64,000 nt of DNA from Pseudobdellovibrionaceae bacterium (GTDB taxonomy: Bacteria > Bdellovibrionota > Bdellovibrionia > Bdellovibrionales > UBA1609): contig JACKAN010000013.1 of the NCBI GenBank assembly GCA_020635055.1, positions 42,207 through 106,206 of the forward strand. The letters are read 5' to 3'. The position numbers and the translations under genes are program-made. The notes beneath the pieces were generated by a model, which searched no databases, was not told where the DNA came from, and saw only the letters and a list, made by a program, of their open reading frames with translations. Shown one piece after another: positions 26,080 through 34,437 of the stretch. Position 1 is the first letter of the stretch; every line of letters starts with the position of its first letter.

Positions 26080-26889
26080 CTATAGTTTATCACTGGCAAT
26101 GCGACATATAATAAATGAATAGTCATCATACTTTTTCAACTTTTTTTCGATATCTTTTTTGAAGTAACTCAAAAGATTATCAGCCACTAATTCTAATTTT
26201 CCAATCCTTATTAAATCAATCAACTGATCGATACTAAAGTTATCAAATATTCCATCGCTGGCAAGTAAAAGAGTGTCTTTTGGGCTCATATTCATTTCTG
26301 GTCCAATATTAATATGCATCTCACCTTCACCCATGAGATTGCTGACTTGATTTAAATCAGGATGGCTAAGGGCTTCGTTTTCCTGAATAAGTCCAGCTTC
26401 AAGACCATAACCAACAGGGGACTGAAAAAGTGTTTTGAACTTTAAACTTCCACGCTGTCCCACCAATAAAGCTCCAGAATCACCCACTTGATAAATTCGT
26501 ACAGAATTATTTTCGATGGAGGCTATGGTGAAGGTGGTTCGGCATCCTAAATTGGACTCAATAATATTTTTATTGGAGAGTTCCATTCCATCGAGTATCA
26601 AATCTCTAATATTTTTTTGAGTGTTCTTAGACTTTAAAAAAACAGAGTGTAATGTTTCTGTTGCAATGAGGGAGGCTTTGTTACCAGCAGGGTGGCCACC
26701 GGCTCCATCTGCAATTGTTAATACAAGGCACTCATTATTTATTTGAAATAAACCAATAGTATCTTCATTGGGCTCTGCTATTTTGTTGGGATTTTTTGCT
26801 GTAAATAGAATCAGTTCATATCCACCAATTAGTATTTTATCGGATAAAAAATATTCTTGTTGTGACATCAAGTTGTTAAATTCGTTCAT
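26080..26889 (-). CDS. PP2C-family Ser/Thr protein phosphatase
   Basis: The 269-residue PPM phosphatase has N-E-D (41-43), the metal-binding D-G-A-G-G-H (61-66), a central V-G-D-S-G-A-L-L motif and L-L-L-A-S-D-G-I-F-D near 205. These place the two-metal active site as complete. It starts four bases after the kinase stop codon, so the kinase and phosphatase are surely expressed together and probably act on the same substrate. The phosphatase is cytosolic, with no signal or membrane segment. An ATG eight codons downstream is an alternative start. Confidence 0.9.
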   Translation of the reverse strand: MNEFNNLMSQQEYFLSDKILIGGYELILFTAKNPNKIAEPNEDTIGLFQINNECLVLTIADGAGGHPAGNKASLIATETLHSVFLKSKNTQKNIRDLILDGMELSNKNIIESNLGCRTTFTIASIENNSVRIYQVGDSGALLVGQRGSLKFKTLFQSPVGYGLEAGLIQENEALSHPDLNQVSNLMGEGEMHINIGPEMNMSPKDTLLLASDGIFDNFSIDQLIDLIRIGKLELVADNLLSYFKKDIEKKLKKYDDYSFIICRIASDKL

Positions 26890-26893
26890 ATGA

Positions 26894-27622
26894 CTAATTC
26901 CAATTTATATTTTCAATGTACCCTCTTAATTGAGAGGCGGTTTTAAATTTTTGCAAAATAAGGTCTTTCCTGAGGCCAAGACAGATTTCTTTGATTTCCT
27001 TTGGCAATTTAGAATATTGTTTTTTTCCGCCAATAGTTTCAACAAAAATTTTAATAGAATTAACAAGATCTTCCATTCTATTTAATACTTTGCCATCTTT
27101 CCAGTCGTACATGTCTAGGAGTTTAAGTTGAAAGCCTAGGCCATACCTTTTAACAATGATGTTGTCCGAATGAAGATCCCCATGATACTCTCCAAATCGA
27201 TGCATATCTTCAAGCCCAGTGACTAAATTGTGTAGTAACTGCAACCCACTATATAAATCTAATCTTTTATTTTTTTGATGCTTGATAAACTCAGAAAGTA
27301 TTTCTCCCTCTACAAACTCAGAGATCAAACAAGAAATCTTATATCCTTTAAACTGAATATGTTCTAAACTATGATATTGAATTACAAGTGGACAGTTGGA
27401 AAGCTTATGTAGTTTTTTTGCGTATTTGTTAGATTCTTTATTTTTAAGATTTCGATGAGGAAAGAAAAATTTTGCAGCTCTAACAATTTGAGTATGGAGT
27501 TCTTCTATTTTATAAACTTCTCCCTCCCATCCCGAACCTAATTTTTCAATAATTTTATATTTCCCAGCAATCTTTCTGCCAACTTCAAAATCAAAACTTT
27601 TTATTCTCATTTTTCCTGCCAT
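26894..27622 (-). CDS. Compact Hanks-type Ser/Thr protein kinase
   Basis: At 242 residues it is little more than a kinase core. The glycine loop is L-G-S-G-W-E-G-E-V, the VAIK lysine is K51 (R-A-A-K-F-F), the catalytic loop is H-G-D-L-H-S-D-N (D149, N154), and the metal Asp is D170 in L-L-D-M-Y-D rather than D-F-G. H-G-D instead of H-R-D means it is not activated through the usual RD mechanism. There is no membrane anchor or sensor domain, so input must come from a partner. Its neighbours are a PP2C phosphatase downstream and a spore-photoproduct-lyase homologue 34 bases upstream. Confidence 0.88.
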   Translation of the reverse strand: MAGKMRIKSFDFEVGRKIAGKYKIIEKLGSGWEGEVYKIEELHTQIVRAAKFFFPHRNLKNKESNKYAKKLHKLSNCPLVIQYHSLEHIQFKGYKISCLISEFVEGEILSEFIKHQKNKRLDLYSGLQLLHNLVTGLEDMHRFGEYHGDLHSDNIIVKRYGLGFQLKLLDMYDWKDGKVLNRMEDLVNSIKIFVETIGGKKQYSKLPKEIKEICLGLRKDLILQKFKTASQLRGYIENINWN

Positions 27623-27656
27623 GTTAAAATTAAACTAAAGAAAATGGAGGGAGTCA

Positions 27657-28793
27657 TTAATTTCTTAAAGAAAGTCGGTTTTCGGTGTTTTTTATTATCT
27701 TATGGTCAAACAATTCTTTCAGACCATGGACGCTTTTTGGTAGAGATTTAAATGTCGACTTCAACCATGTTTCTGGTGTTTCCATACAAAAGAAAATATT
27801 CCAAAGTGGATTTTTGTCTTTAAATTCTTTCACTATGTAGTCAAACATCTCCAGTCTCAATTTTTTATCATATCTGAGTTTGCCATCAGAACTTGGAAAC
27901 ACTTCCGCACGGGTAACCCAACTTTTAAAGCCAAATCTTTCACGCATTATAGCTTTTTGTTCGGGCTGAAATCTAAGAGCTCCTACGGAGAGAACTAAAA
28001 CATCTGAGGGGGAAAATACTTGAGTTATTTCATTTACTAATTGACTGTAGTTCTTCTTCCATTCGGGGTGCCAAATCATGGGATCAATATGAAAAGATAA
28101 AGAAAAGCCAGAATCCAAACACTTTTTAGCTGCTAACAAGCGGTTCTTTAATGAGGCCGTGCCATGCTCTTCTGACTCTATAATGTATTGAGGATTTACG
28201 GACCAGCTGGCGATGACATTTTTAGCAGGGCCTAAATTTAAAAAATGATCCACTTTTGAGCTTTTTGTTTTTAACTCTAACTTCCAATTGGGAACTGTCT
28301 TAAAAAAATCAATTAATTGTCGGGAATACAGAGTAAGGTCATCAAGGCTTAAACTATCTATAACTTCGCCGGTACCAATTCGAAAATTGTCTTTTTCATG
28401 TATTAACTTTAAGTTTTCAAGTTCTTCAATGGCTTCATCAATATTCGTATAAACAGTCATTAGAGGGGTATTTATAAAGCTTTGCAAGTAACAATAAGAG
28501 CAGTTCATGTCACATTGTAAGCCAAGATTAAGAACAAAATAATTACAGCAAGACAGTCCCGGTCGAGCACCGGGGCATCTTTTAAAAAAACTTCCTTTGA
28601 ATTTTGTAAAGAAAATATTTTTTTTGCTTCTATCAAATTCACTTTTAGAAAGGTCACCCTTAGAATCAGAAAATGGAATTTTACTTACAACTTTTGTTTT
28701 TTCTACAGGAAGAATGCTTTTGATTCTTTTAATTAATGGAGAATCAAGAACTTCATGATCAATATAAAACATATCAAATCTACTTAAATCCAA
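27657..28793 (-). CDS. splB: Spore photoproduct lyase family radical SAM protein
   Basis: The 378-residue protein has the SPL pattern: K-R-C-P-G near 71, then C-C-N-Y-F-V-L-N-L-G, then the radical SAM cluster motif C94-x3-C98-x2-C101 in C-D-M-N-C-S-Y-C, and Y-L-Q-S-F-I-N-T-P. SPL reverses the thymine dimer made by UV in spores; homologues in non-spore-formers are common and mostly untested. It overlaps the upstream gene by ten bases and precedes a kinase/phosphatase pair on the same strand. Whether it repairs spore photoproduct or another lesion here cannot be told from sequence. Confidence 0.85.
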   Translation of the reverse strand: MDLSRFDMFYIDHEVLDSPLIKRIKSILPVEKTKVVSKIPFSDSKGDLSKSEFDRSKKNIFFTKFKGSFFKRCPGARPGLSCCNYFVLNLGLQCDMNCSYCYLQSFINTPLMTVYTNIDEAIEELENLKLIHEKDNFRIGTGEVIDSLSLDDLTLYSRQLIDFFKTVPNWKLELKTKSSKVDHFLNLGPAKNVIASWSVNPQYIIESEEHGTASLKNRLLAAKKCLDSGFSLSFHIDPMIWHPEWKKNYSQLVNEITQVFSPSDVLVLSVGALRFQPEQKAIMRERFGFKSWVTRAEVFPSSDGKLRYDKKLRLEMFDYIVKEFKDKNPLWNIFFCMETPETWLKSTFKSLPKSVHGLKELFDHKIIKNTENRLSLRN

Positions 28794-29599
28794 TCTTGAT
28801 CCTTATTTGTTTCATACCACTTGTTTAAACTATTGAGTCGTTGTTGAAAGTCCTTATTGGTTTCACTAAAAAACTTGACTTCGACTCCACTTTTATCGCC
28901 ATATCTTCTGCTGAGAGCTTCCACCCCGGTCACCTTAAAAATATTGTCTAATTTATTTTGTACATTGTTTTGTTTTTCCGTTGCCAGTGGGTATCGCATT
29001 TCCATTAACTTTACATGAATGGAATTTGGAGAGCCGTTCATAAGTGAATGTAGAACTTCTTTAGAGATTTTCATTTCGATGAGTTCAATTAACAATTCTA
29101 AAACTTGTATGCCCTGTGATCGAGTGAGATTGAGTTCTAAAAATTTATTTAAAAAGGGTTCTATATCAACAAAATTGGAAATACATTTTAATGGGCTTAA
29201 TTCTCTGGCTTGAATTTGCTTTTGACTAACCCAAAGTTGAAAGGAAATGGGTGTTTGAACAAGTATATCTAGTGTAGATATCAAATTCTCGCAGAATCTA
29301 ATTTTATACAAAGAAAAAAAATGTCCCCAATCTTTAATTTCCTTAATAACTTTTAACTTTGTATAAAGTCGAGCGAGTTCTGGAAGTGTAAGCTGTGGAT
29401 AGATAAAAGCCAAAACATCGGCCATTTGAGTTTCACTAGACTTCAAATTAATTACAATTTGTAATTCATTTTTAATTTTTGTATCAAAACCACAAAGAAG
29501 TTCATCATCCCAACAGAAAAAAGGAAGAGTAGATGGCCATTGGACAAGAGGCTTAAAATCATAGCTTTTATTGCAATCACCGAGATACCTGGTTATCAT
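28784..29599 (-). CDS. Unknown protein upstream of splB
   Basis: I do not recognise a family. The frame is open to 29722, but that would overlap the divergent APP1-like gene by 75 bases, so I prefer ATG at 29599 (M-I-T-R-Y-L-G-D-C), which follows an AGGG at eight bases. The resulting 271 residues are soluble and mostly helical, with L-P-E-L-A-R-L-Y-T-K near the middle and a conserved-looking C-terminal part (M-R-Y-P-L-A-T-E-K then V-E-V-K-F-F). It overlaps splB by ten bases, so the two products are probably used together, perhaps as an SPL accessory subunit. Confidence 0.65.
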   Translation of the reverse strand: MITRYLGDCNKSYDFKPLVQWPSTLPFFCWDDELLCGFDTKIKNELQIVINLKSSETQMADVLAFIYPQLTLPELARLYTKLKVIKEIKDWGHFFSLYKIRFCENLISTLDILVQTPISFQLWVSQKQIQARELSPLKCISNFVDIEPFLNKFLELNLTRSQGIQVLELLIELIEMKISKEVLHSLMNGSPNSIHVKLMEMRYPLATEKQNNVQNKLDNIFKVTGVEALSRRYGDKSGVEVKFFSETNKDFQQRLNSLNKWYETNKDQDWI

Positions 29600-29647
29600 T
29601 AGGGAAGCCCTATCATGTAAGGGGCATAATGTCCAAGGAATCCCTAA

Positions 29648-30721
29648 ATGAGCTGGAAAAATAGAGCCCAAATTAATGAAGATGTAGTGAGATTTACTTA
29701 TATACAGTCTTATCGGCAGCAAAAAGCAAATGAAGTTTACGTATGGGATTTAGACAAAACATATTTAGATACAAAATTGGAAAGCTTAAAAGGTTTGTTT
29801 AGAACAATTACTGAAAAACCTGGGCAGAAACAAAATGTTCCAGGAACGGCTTCTCTTGTTAGAGCCCTTCAGGATGCTTGGCATCAACGTTTCGAAGAAG
29901 ATAATTTTCCTATATTTTTTATAACAGCTTCTCCACCTCAGATGGAAGCAAACATTATAGAAAAATTGAATTTAGATGGAATTCAGCCCATGGGTCTTTT
30001 CTGTAAAGATAATTTAAAAAATCTTAGACCAAAAAGACTTTGGAGACTTTCTAAACAAGTGGGTTATAAGTTACAAGCCCTAATGGAAATGCGTTTAGAT
30101 CTGTTGCATGAAGTTCAACTGGTCCTATGGGGGGATGACAGTGAAGCCGATGTAATCATTTATAATTTATATTCCGACATTTGCAGTCGTCGTATGTCTA
30201 AAGTACAAATTGAGAAAGTTTTAAAACATTTCTTTGTTACTGGGGAGCAGTTAAAAACTATATTTTCACTACAGGAAAGAGTGCCTGAACAGGACCCCGT
30301 TGAAAAAATATATATTAATTTAGCAGAAGATACTGATGCAGAATATTATTTAAAATTTGGACGTAGGGTGTTTGCTTCATATAACACTTTTCAAACCTCC
30401 TTAGATTTACTTCAAGATAAGAAGTTAGCTCCTCATCACATAATATCTATTGCAGAAGATATGATAGATCAATTTGGTTTTACTCGAGATCAGTTAGAAA
30501 GAAGTCTGGATGATCTTGTTAGAAGGCAATTGTTAGGGGCTGCCTGTGTGGGGTTAATACTGCCCGTATTGACGGAAAATAATTTAATTCATAAAGGCTG
30601 GGAGCCTTCTATCAACCCAAAAGAAGTGCACGATATTCAAGGTGAAAGAGTTTTGAGTTTAGAGGGAGCTTTTGAGCCCTGGGTGCCAGAGCAAATTGAT
30701 TATCTTCACACTTATAGATAA
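29648..30721 (+). CDS. HAD-like phosphatase with APP1/DUF2183 domain
   Basis: The 357-residue protein shows HAD motif I V-W-D-L-D-K-T-Y-L-D-T near residue 32, motif II F-F-I-T-A-S-P-P near 98 and motif IV L-W-G-D-D-S-E-A-D near 160. This matches the catalytic domain of APP1-type phosphatidate phosphatases (DUF2183). There is no signal peptide or membrane helix. The C-terminal 150 residues are helical and not recognised. Phosphatidate as substrate is only a family hint. The gene ends inside a long hairpin shared with the convergent FecR-like gene. Confidence 0.75.
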   Translation: MSWKNRAQINEDVVRFTYIQSYRQQKANEVYVWDLDKTYLDTKLESLKGLFRTITEKPGQKQNVPGTASLVRALQDAWHQRFEEDNFPIFFITASPPQMEANIIEKLNLDGIQPMGLFCKDNLKNLRPKRLWRLSKQVGYKLQALMEMRLDLLHEVQLVLWGDDSEADVIIYNLYSDICSRRMSKVQIEKVLKHFFVTGEQLKTIFSLQERVPEQDPVEKIYINLAEDTDAEYYLKFGRRVFASYNTFQTSLDLLQDKKLAPHHIISIAEDMIDQFGFTRDQLERSLDDLVRRQLLGAACVGLILPVLTENNLIHKGWEPSINPKEVHDIQGERVLSLEGAFEPWVPEQIDYLHTYR

Positions 30722-30757
30722 CTAGTAGCTGTCGCCATCGCTACAGAAACTAGTTAT
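30718..30757. terminator. 40-base hairpin at a convergent junction
   Basis: ATAACTAGT (30718-30726) pairs with ACTAGTTAT (30749-30757), and inside CTGTCGC (30729-30735) pairs with GCTACAG (30740-30746) with one mismatch around a CATC loop. The hairpin contains both stop codons of the convergent genes, so it should terminate in both directions. It resembles the hairpin at 4479-4502. Confidence 0.75.
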
Positions 30758-31626
30758 TCAAATCTTAATGGATAACTCACAACAATGGGATCACCAGAAA
30801 ATTTTTGAAAAGTCATTCTTTCAAAAATACTTTTAACACAAGCATCTAACTGATCACTTCCTGTATTTGAAGAAATAACAAAGATATTTTCAGTTTTTCC
30901 TATTGGGGTAATTGAAAAGGCAACGTTCATTTGACCTTTAACTGAGAGGTCTCTTCCAAGGGCATTGAGTTGACACTTTTGAAATTGTTCTAAATAACTT
31001 TTAATTTTAAAAGAAATATCTTTATTTGTTGGTTTTAATTGAGAGCCAGCTGACATGGATTTCTGTGGATCTTGTGGGAGGGTTTCCATAGTCATGGTGT
31101 TATTATTTTCAGTTATAGGCGCCTTATAAGTATAGATACTGGGGAGATCCTTTGATATTTGTATTAATCGATCATCAGTTTCTAGAATGACTTGATCTTG
31201 AGGTCCTTGTTTCAACCATTTATATTTTCCATGTCGTAAGGATACAAATATAGGATAATCATCTACAGAATTATCCCAAAACCTAATATTAATTTCGGAG
31301 TTTTCTAATACTTTTAACTGATGACCAGTTTTAAAATCTAAAACGGCAAAGGAGTCTTCAGCAATGAGAAGGCGATCGTATTTGAATAGTTTCAAACCTT
31401 TGTAGGCTCGAATTCTTTTATGAGTTGTGTTTTCAATATATAATATATCACCACTCAATTCACCCACAGAAGCCATAAAAGAAGACGTATCTTTTTCTTC
31501 ATTATATAAACTTAACAATATCCAAGTAGATGCTAGTAAACTAACAAACACAAATGAGGCAGTTAAACTTAGTATTAAATATTTTTTATTTTTGTTGTTC
31601 TGTTGTACTGGCTGGATCATCTGCAT
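30754..31626 (-). CDS. Membrane-anchored protein with FecR-like and AgmX/TonB-C-like domains
   Basis: One N-terminal helix (about 15-38) anchors the protein. Residues 50-130 look FecR-like (V-G-E-L-S-G-D-I-L-Y and L-E-N-S-E-I-N-I-R). The last 85 residues fit the AgmX/PglI C-terminal domain: C-Q-L-N-A-L-G-R-D, G-Q-M-N-V-A-F-S-I-T-P-I-G, L-D-A-C-V-K-S-I-F and Y-P-L-R-F at the end, with a paired Cys. Such domains occur in gliding and envelope proteins of delta-type bacteria. I choose ATG at 31626, inside the end of secG; an earlier TTG at 31662 has no ribosome-binding site. Overlap with secG is 41 bases. Confidence 0.75.
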   Translation of the reverse strand: MQMIQPVQQNNKNKKYLILSLTASFVFVSLLASTWILLSLYNEEKDTSSFMASVGELSGDILYIENTTHKRIRAYKGLKLFKYDRLLIAEDSFAVLDFKTGHQLKVLENSEINIRFWDNSVDDYPIFVSLRHGKYKWLKQGPQDQVILETDDRLIQISKDLPSIYTYKAPITENNNTMTMETLPQDPQKSMSAGSQLKPTNKDISFKIKSYLEQFQKCQLNALGRDLSVKGQMNVAFSITPIGKTENIFVISSNTGSDQLDACVKSIFERMTFQKFSGDPIVVSYPLRFE

Positions 31627-31963
31627 TAGCTTTAGTATTCTCTTGATTTTCAGCTTTTTCAACTGGTGTGAGAGAATTTTCTAAAGATTCACTAACGGCT
31701 CCCGCAGGCAACTGATCCAATACACTGTCAGTTTTATGAGTAGTTATATATGCCAAACTTATTGATGTAGCAGCAAAAAAAATGGCCACCCATCGTGTTG
31801 CACTTACTAAAAAATTGCCTGCCCCTGTACTGCCAAAAACACTGCTGCCACTACTGCCACCACTAAGCATTCCCATAGCACCACCTTTAGAATCTTGGAG
31901 TAAAACTAAAATAATAAGTATGACGGCCATAATAATGTGAATGATAGATATTAAAGTAATCAT
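31586..31963 (-). CDS. secG: Preprotein translocase subunit SecG
   Basis: The 125-residue protein has two membrane helices (about 1-22 and 52-76) separated by the SecG loop L-L-Q-D-S-K-G-G-A-M-G-M-L-S-G-G-S. This loop and spacing are diagnostic. The C-terminal tail of about 40 residues is acidic and rich in Asn, Thr and Gln. SecG assists the SecYEG channel during protein export through the inner membrane. It is the first gene of a minus-strand pair whose second gene begins inside it. Confidence 0.93.
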   Translation of the reverse strand: MITLISIIHIIMAVILIILVLLQDSKGGAMGMLSGGSSGSSVFGSTGAGNFLVSATRWVAIFFAATSISLAYITTHKTDSVLDQLPAGAVSESLENSLTPVEKAENQENTKANADDPASTTEQQK

Positions 31964-32006
31964 ATGAGTCCTTTTTAAATGAGTAGGGAGTATATGGGAC
32001 TTCAGG

Positions 32007-32029
32007 CCCTGCGTCCAGGGTGTTTTTTT
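32007..32029 (+). terminator. Rho-independent-type terminator facing tmk
   Basis: CCCTG (32007-32011) and CAGGG (32016-32020) form a short GC stem around CGTC, followed by TG and a run of seven T. The orientation is plus strand, between the divergent secG and tmk genes, so it would stop transcripts running antisense to secG before they enter tmk. Confidence 0.45.
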
Positions 32030-32065
32030 AACTTAAATAACGCACTCCATAAGTGGTGACTTATC

Positions 32066-32071
32066 TATAAT
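32066..32071 (+). promoter_or_regulatory. Perfect -10 element upstream of tmk
   Basis: TATAAT lies 19 bases before the tmk ATG and would give a leader of about 13 bases without an obvious Shine-Dalgarno site. No good -35 match was seen. Confidence 0.35.
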
Positions 32072-32090
32072 ATGGTAGCAAAAACGTGAA

Positions 32091-32702
32091 ATGGCGTTTT
32101 TAGTTTTTGAGGGAATTGATGGAGCGGGAAAATCTACCCTCATTTCTTCCTTGCAGCAAAGATTATTAGAACAAAAACAAGAGGTTGTGATCACACGCGA
32201 GCCAGGAGGCACACCACTTGGTGAGGCCTTACGCCAATTACTTTTAAAAACAGATGGGGACATCCCTGTTCCCAGAGCCGAATTATTGCTTTACGAAGCA
32301 ATAAGGGCTCAACATGTTGAGCGTGTAATTAAACCTGCCCTGCAAAAAAAACAATGGATTTTGTGTGATCGTTACACATCTAGCACTTTGGCCTTTCAAG
32401 CTGGTGGGCGGGAGCTCGATAGCCAACCTATTCAATGGTTGAATTTTTTTGCAACAGATGGGGTTGAGCCGAATTTGTTTATATTACTAGATTTGCCTCC
32501 CACAGAGGGCCAAAATCGTATGCAAGCTCGCGAAAAAGATCGGTTCGAAATCGAGGAATTGTCTTTTCATGAAAGGGTGCGCAATTATTATTTAAAATTA
32601 GCATCAGAAAAACCCAATCAATGGTTAGTTCTCAATGCCCTTCAATCTCCACAAAGTTTGTTTGAACAGCTTTTGCATCACTTGGAAAAGCAGTCATGGT
32701 GA
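32091..32702 (+). CDS. tmk: Thymidylate kinase
   Basis: The 203-residue kinase converts dTMP to dTDP. The P-loop F-E-G-I-D-G-A-G-K-S-T lies at 6-16, T-R-E-P-G-G-T-P-L-G follows near 36, D-R-Y near 90 is the DR(Y/H) motif, and A-F-Q-A-G-G-R comes shortly after. Length is typical. It overlaps holB by seven bases, a common tmk-holB arrangement; tatD, gap, pgk and tpiA follow closely on the same strand. Confidence 0.95.
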   Translation: MAFLVFEGIDGAGKSTLISSLQQRLLEQKQEVVITREPGGTPLGEALRQLLLKTDGDIPVPRAELLLYEAIRAQHVERVIKPALQKKQWILCDRYTSSTLAFQAGGRELDSQPIQWLNFFATDGVEPNLFILLDLPPTEGQNRMQAREKDRFEIEELSFHERVRNYYLKLASEKPNQWLVLNALQSPQSLFEQLLHHLEKQSW

Positions 32703-33667
32703 TTTTAGATTCGGTAAAGGGACATGAACAATTAATAAAGAAATTAGAAAATGCGCAATTTGCTGGTAGATTTGCCTCCACTCACATTTTAGTTGGCACA
32801 GGAGGAATAGGTAAAAAACGAGTGGCTTTGGGTTTAGCTCAAAATTTATTATGTGAGAAAAATATTAATAAAATCCAAGTTCGAGCCTGTGGGAATTGTG
32901 GATCTTGTAAGCGTGTTCAAAATCAACAACATGAATCCATGTTATTCATCCAACCAGAAAAAAATCAAATCAAGATAGAACAAGCCAGATCTATCCTACA
33001 GTTTTGTCACTTTAAAGCTATTCACTCCGCCACTATAGTAATTATAGACAAGGTGGAAATGATGAACCCACAAACGGCCAATGCTCTTTTAAAAATTTTG
33101 GAAGAACCAGCTAAGCAAGTTTATTTTTTTATGATATGTGGAGTTCTCGGGAGGTTGTTGCCCACACTAAGATCCCGTGCACAGATTTGGCATTTTAAAC
33201 CATTAGAGTATTCTGACATGAAAACATTGACCTCTTTACCAGATTGGGTGATTTCGGCATCTCAAGGCAGTATGGAAACGGCGGCTATGCTAAGCAATAA
33301 TGGCGATGAAGAGATAAAGCCACACATTATGCATTGGCTACAAAATTTTCCCACTAGTAAAGTCGATGTTTTGTTGGAGGAGGGAAGAAAGCTTTTTAGT
33401 GATAAAGAAAAAGTCCTGACTCTTGCTCGACTTTGGCAACAGATGATCCGGGATGCCATTGTTCTTAAAATTAGTCCTCATCTTGTGATTCACCAAGATT
33501 CAGTTAGTGCATTGGGACCATTATCAAACTTTACTTTTTTACAATTAAAACAACTTTTCGCCTATGGACAAGAGATGGAATCAAGTGTATTTCGCCATTG
33601 GGACACTCAACTCATGGTAGATCATTTAGTTTACGAATCTTATAAATGCTTAAGAGGAAGTTTATAA
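32696..33667 (+). CDS. holB: DNA polymerase III subunit delta prime
   Basis: The 323-residue clamp-loader subunit has the A-N-A-L-L-K-I-L-E-E-P block near 122, a zinc-binding C-G-N-C-G-S-C near 65, and a P-loop remnant G-T-G-G-I-G-K-K in which the Ser/Thr after Lys is replaced by Lys. Delta prime subunits do not hydrolyse ATP, so this fits. L-R-S-R-A-Q corresponds to the SRC motif, with Arg-Ala for Arg-Cys. The ATG overlaps the tmk stop region. Confidence 0.92.
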   Translation: MVILDSVKGHEQLIKKLENAQFAGRFASTHILVGTGGIGKKRVALGLAQNLLCEKNINKIQVRACGNCGSCKRVQNQQHESMLFIQPEKNQIKIEQARSILQFCHFKAIHSATIVIIDKVEMMNPQTANALLKILEEPAKQVYFFMICGVLGRLLPTLRSRAQIWHFKPLEYSDMKTLTSLPDWVISASQGSMETAAMLSNNGDEEIKPHIMHWLQNFPTSKVDVLLEEGRKLFSDKEKVLTLARLWQQMIRDAIVLKISPHLVIHQDSVSALGPLSNFTFLQLKQLFAYGQEMESSVFRHWDTQLMVDHLVYESYKCLRGSL

Positions 33668-34434
33668 TGAGTTGGATAGATCTTCACTGTCACCTCAATT
33701 TTTTGGAAATTTCCCCAGAAGAAGCAATTAAAAATGCATTGAATTCTGGTGTGAGTAAGATGGTGACGATTGGAACGGAACCTAAAGATCATAAAATTGT
33801 TTTAGAACTTGCTGAAAAATGGGCGCCCTATGTTTATTGTACTTTGGGAGTGCACCCCCACGAGGCAAAACTTTATGATGATGACTGTGAATTGTGGCTA
33901 AAAAAACATCTTTCTAATAACAGAGTCGTAGCTGTGGGTGAAATAGGCTTAGATTATTATTATGACCATTCACCTCAAGATATCCAAAGAACAGTCTTTC
34001 GCAGGCAATTAGAATTAGCGCAAGAATTTCATTTGCCAGTTCAAATTCACACACGGGATGCAGAAGAAGACACAATAAAAATACTCAATGATTTTAAAGG
34101 AATTTCTGGTGTGATTCATTGTTTTACCGGTACGGCGGCTTTGGCCAAAGTGGTTTTGGATTTGGGGCTAAATATTTCTATAAGTGGGGTTGTAACATTT
34201 AAAAATGCCGATCCACTTAGGGAAATTGTGCGCGACATCCCATTAGATCGAATTCATGTTGAAACTGATGCTCCCTTTTTGACTCCAGTTCCTTTTCGTG
34301 GCAAGAAGAATGAACCAGCTTTCGTTGTTCAAACTGGAGAATTTGTTGCTAATCTTTTGAAGCTAAATAAAGAAGAATTTTCAAAAATAACAAACGAGAA
34401 TACATTAAGAGTTTTTAAAAAAATAAAGGAGTAA
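33667..34434 (+). CDS. tatD: TatD-family metal-dependent deoxyribonuclease
   Basis: The 255-residue protein has the metal ligands in W-I-D-L-H-C-H-L (H7, H9), G-E-I-G-L-D-Y-Y near 92, H-T-R-D-A near 128, H-C-F-T-G-T and E-T-D-A-P-F-L-T-P near 200. ATG at 33667 overlaps the holB stop codon (TAATG) and follows GAGGAAG; an earlier in-frame start would lie wholly inside holB. TatD enzymes are 3'-5' exonucleases or D-aminoacyl-type hydrolases of the amidohydrolase fold acting in DNA repair. Confidence 0.92.
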   Translation: MSWIDLHCHLNFLEISPEEAIKNALNSGVSKMVTIGTEPKDHKIVLELAEKWAPYVYCTLGVHPHEAKLYDDDCELWLKKHLSNNRVVAVGEIGLDYYYDHSPQDIQRTVFRRQLELAQEFHLPVQIHTRDAEEDTIKILNDFKGISGVIHCFTGTAALAKVVLDLGLNISISGVVTFKNADPLREIVRDIPLDRIHVETDAPFLTPVPFRGKKNEPAFVVQTGEFVANLLKLNKEEFSKITNENTLRVFKKIKE

Positions 34435-34437
34435 TTT

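Noticed and set aside
29600..29722. Upstream extension of the gene before splB
   Set aside because: It overlaps the divergent APP1-like gene whose HAD motif follows soon after its start; a downstream ATG is available.
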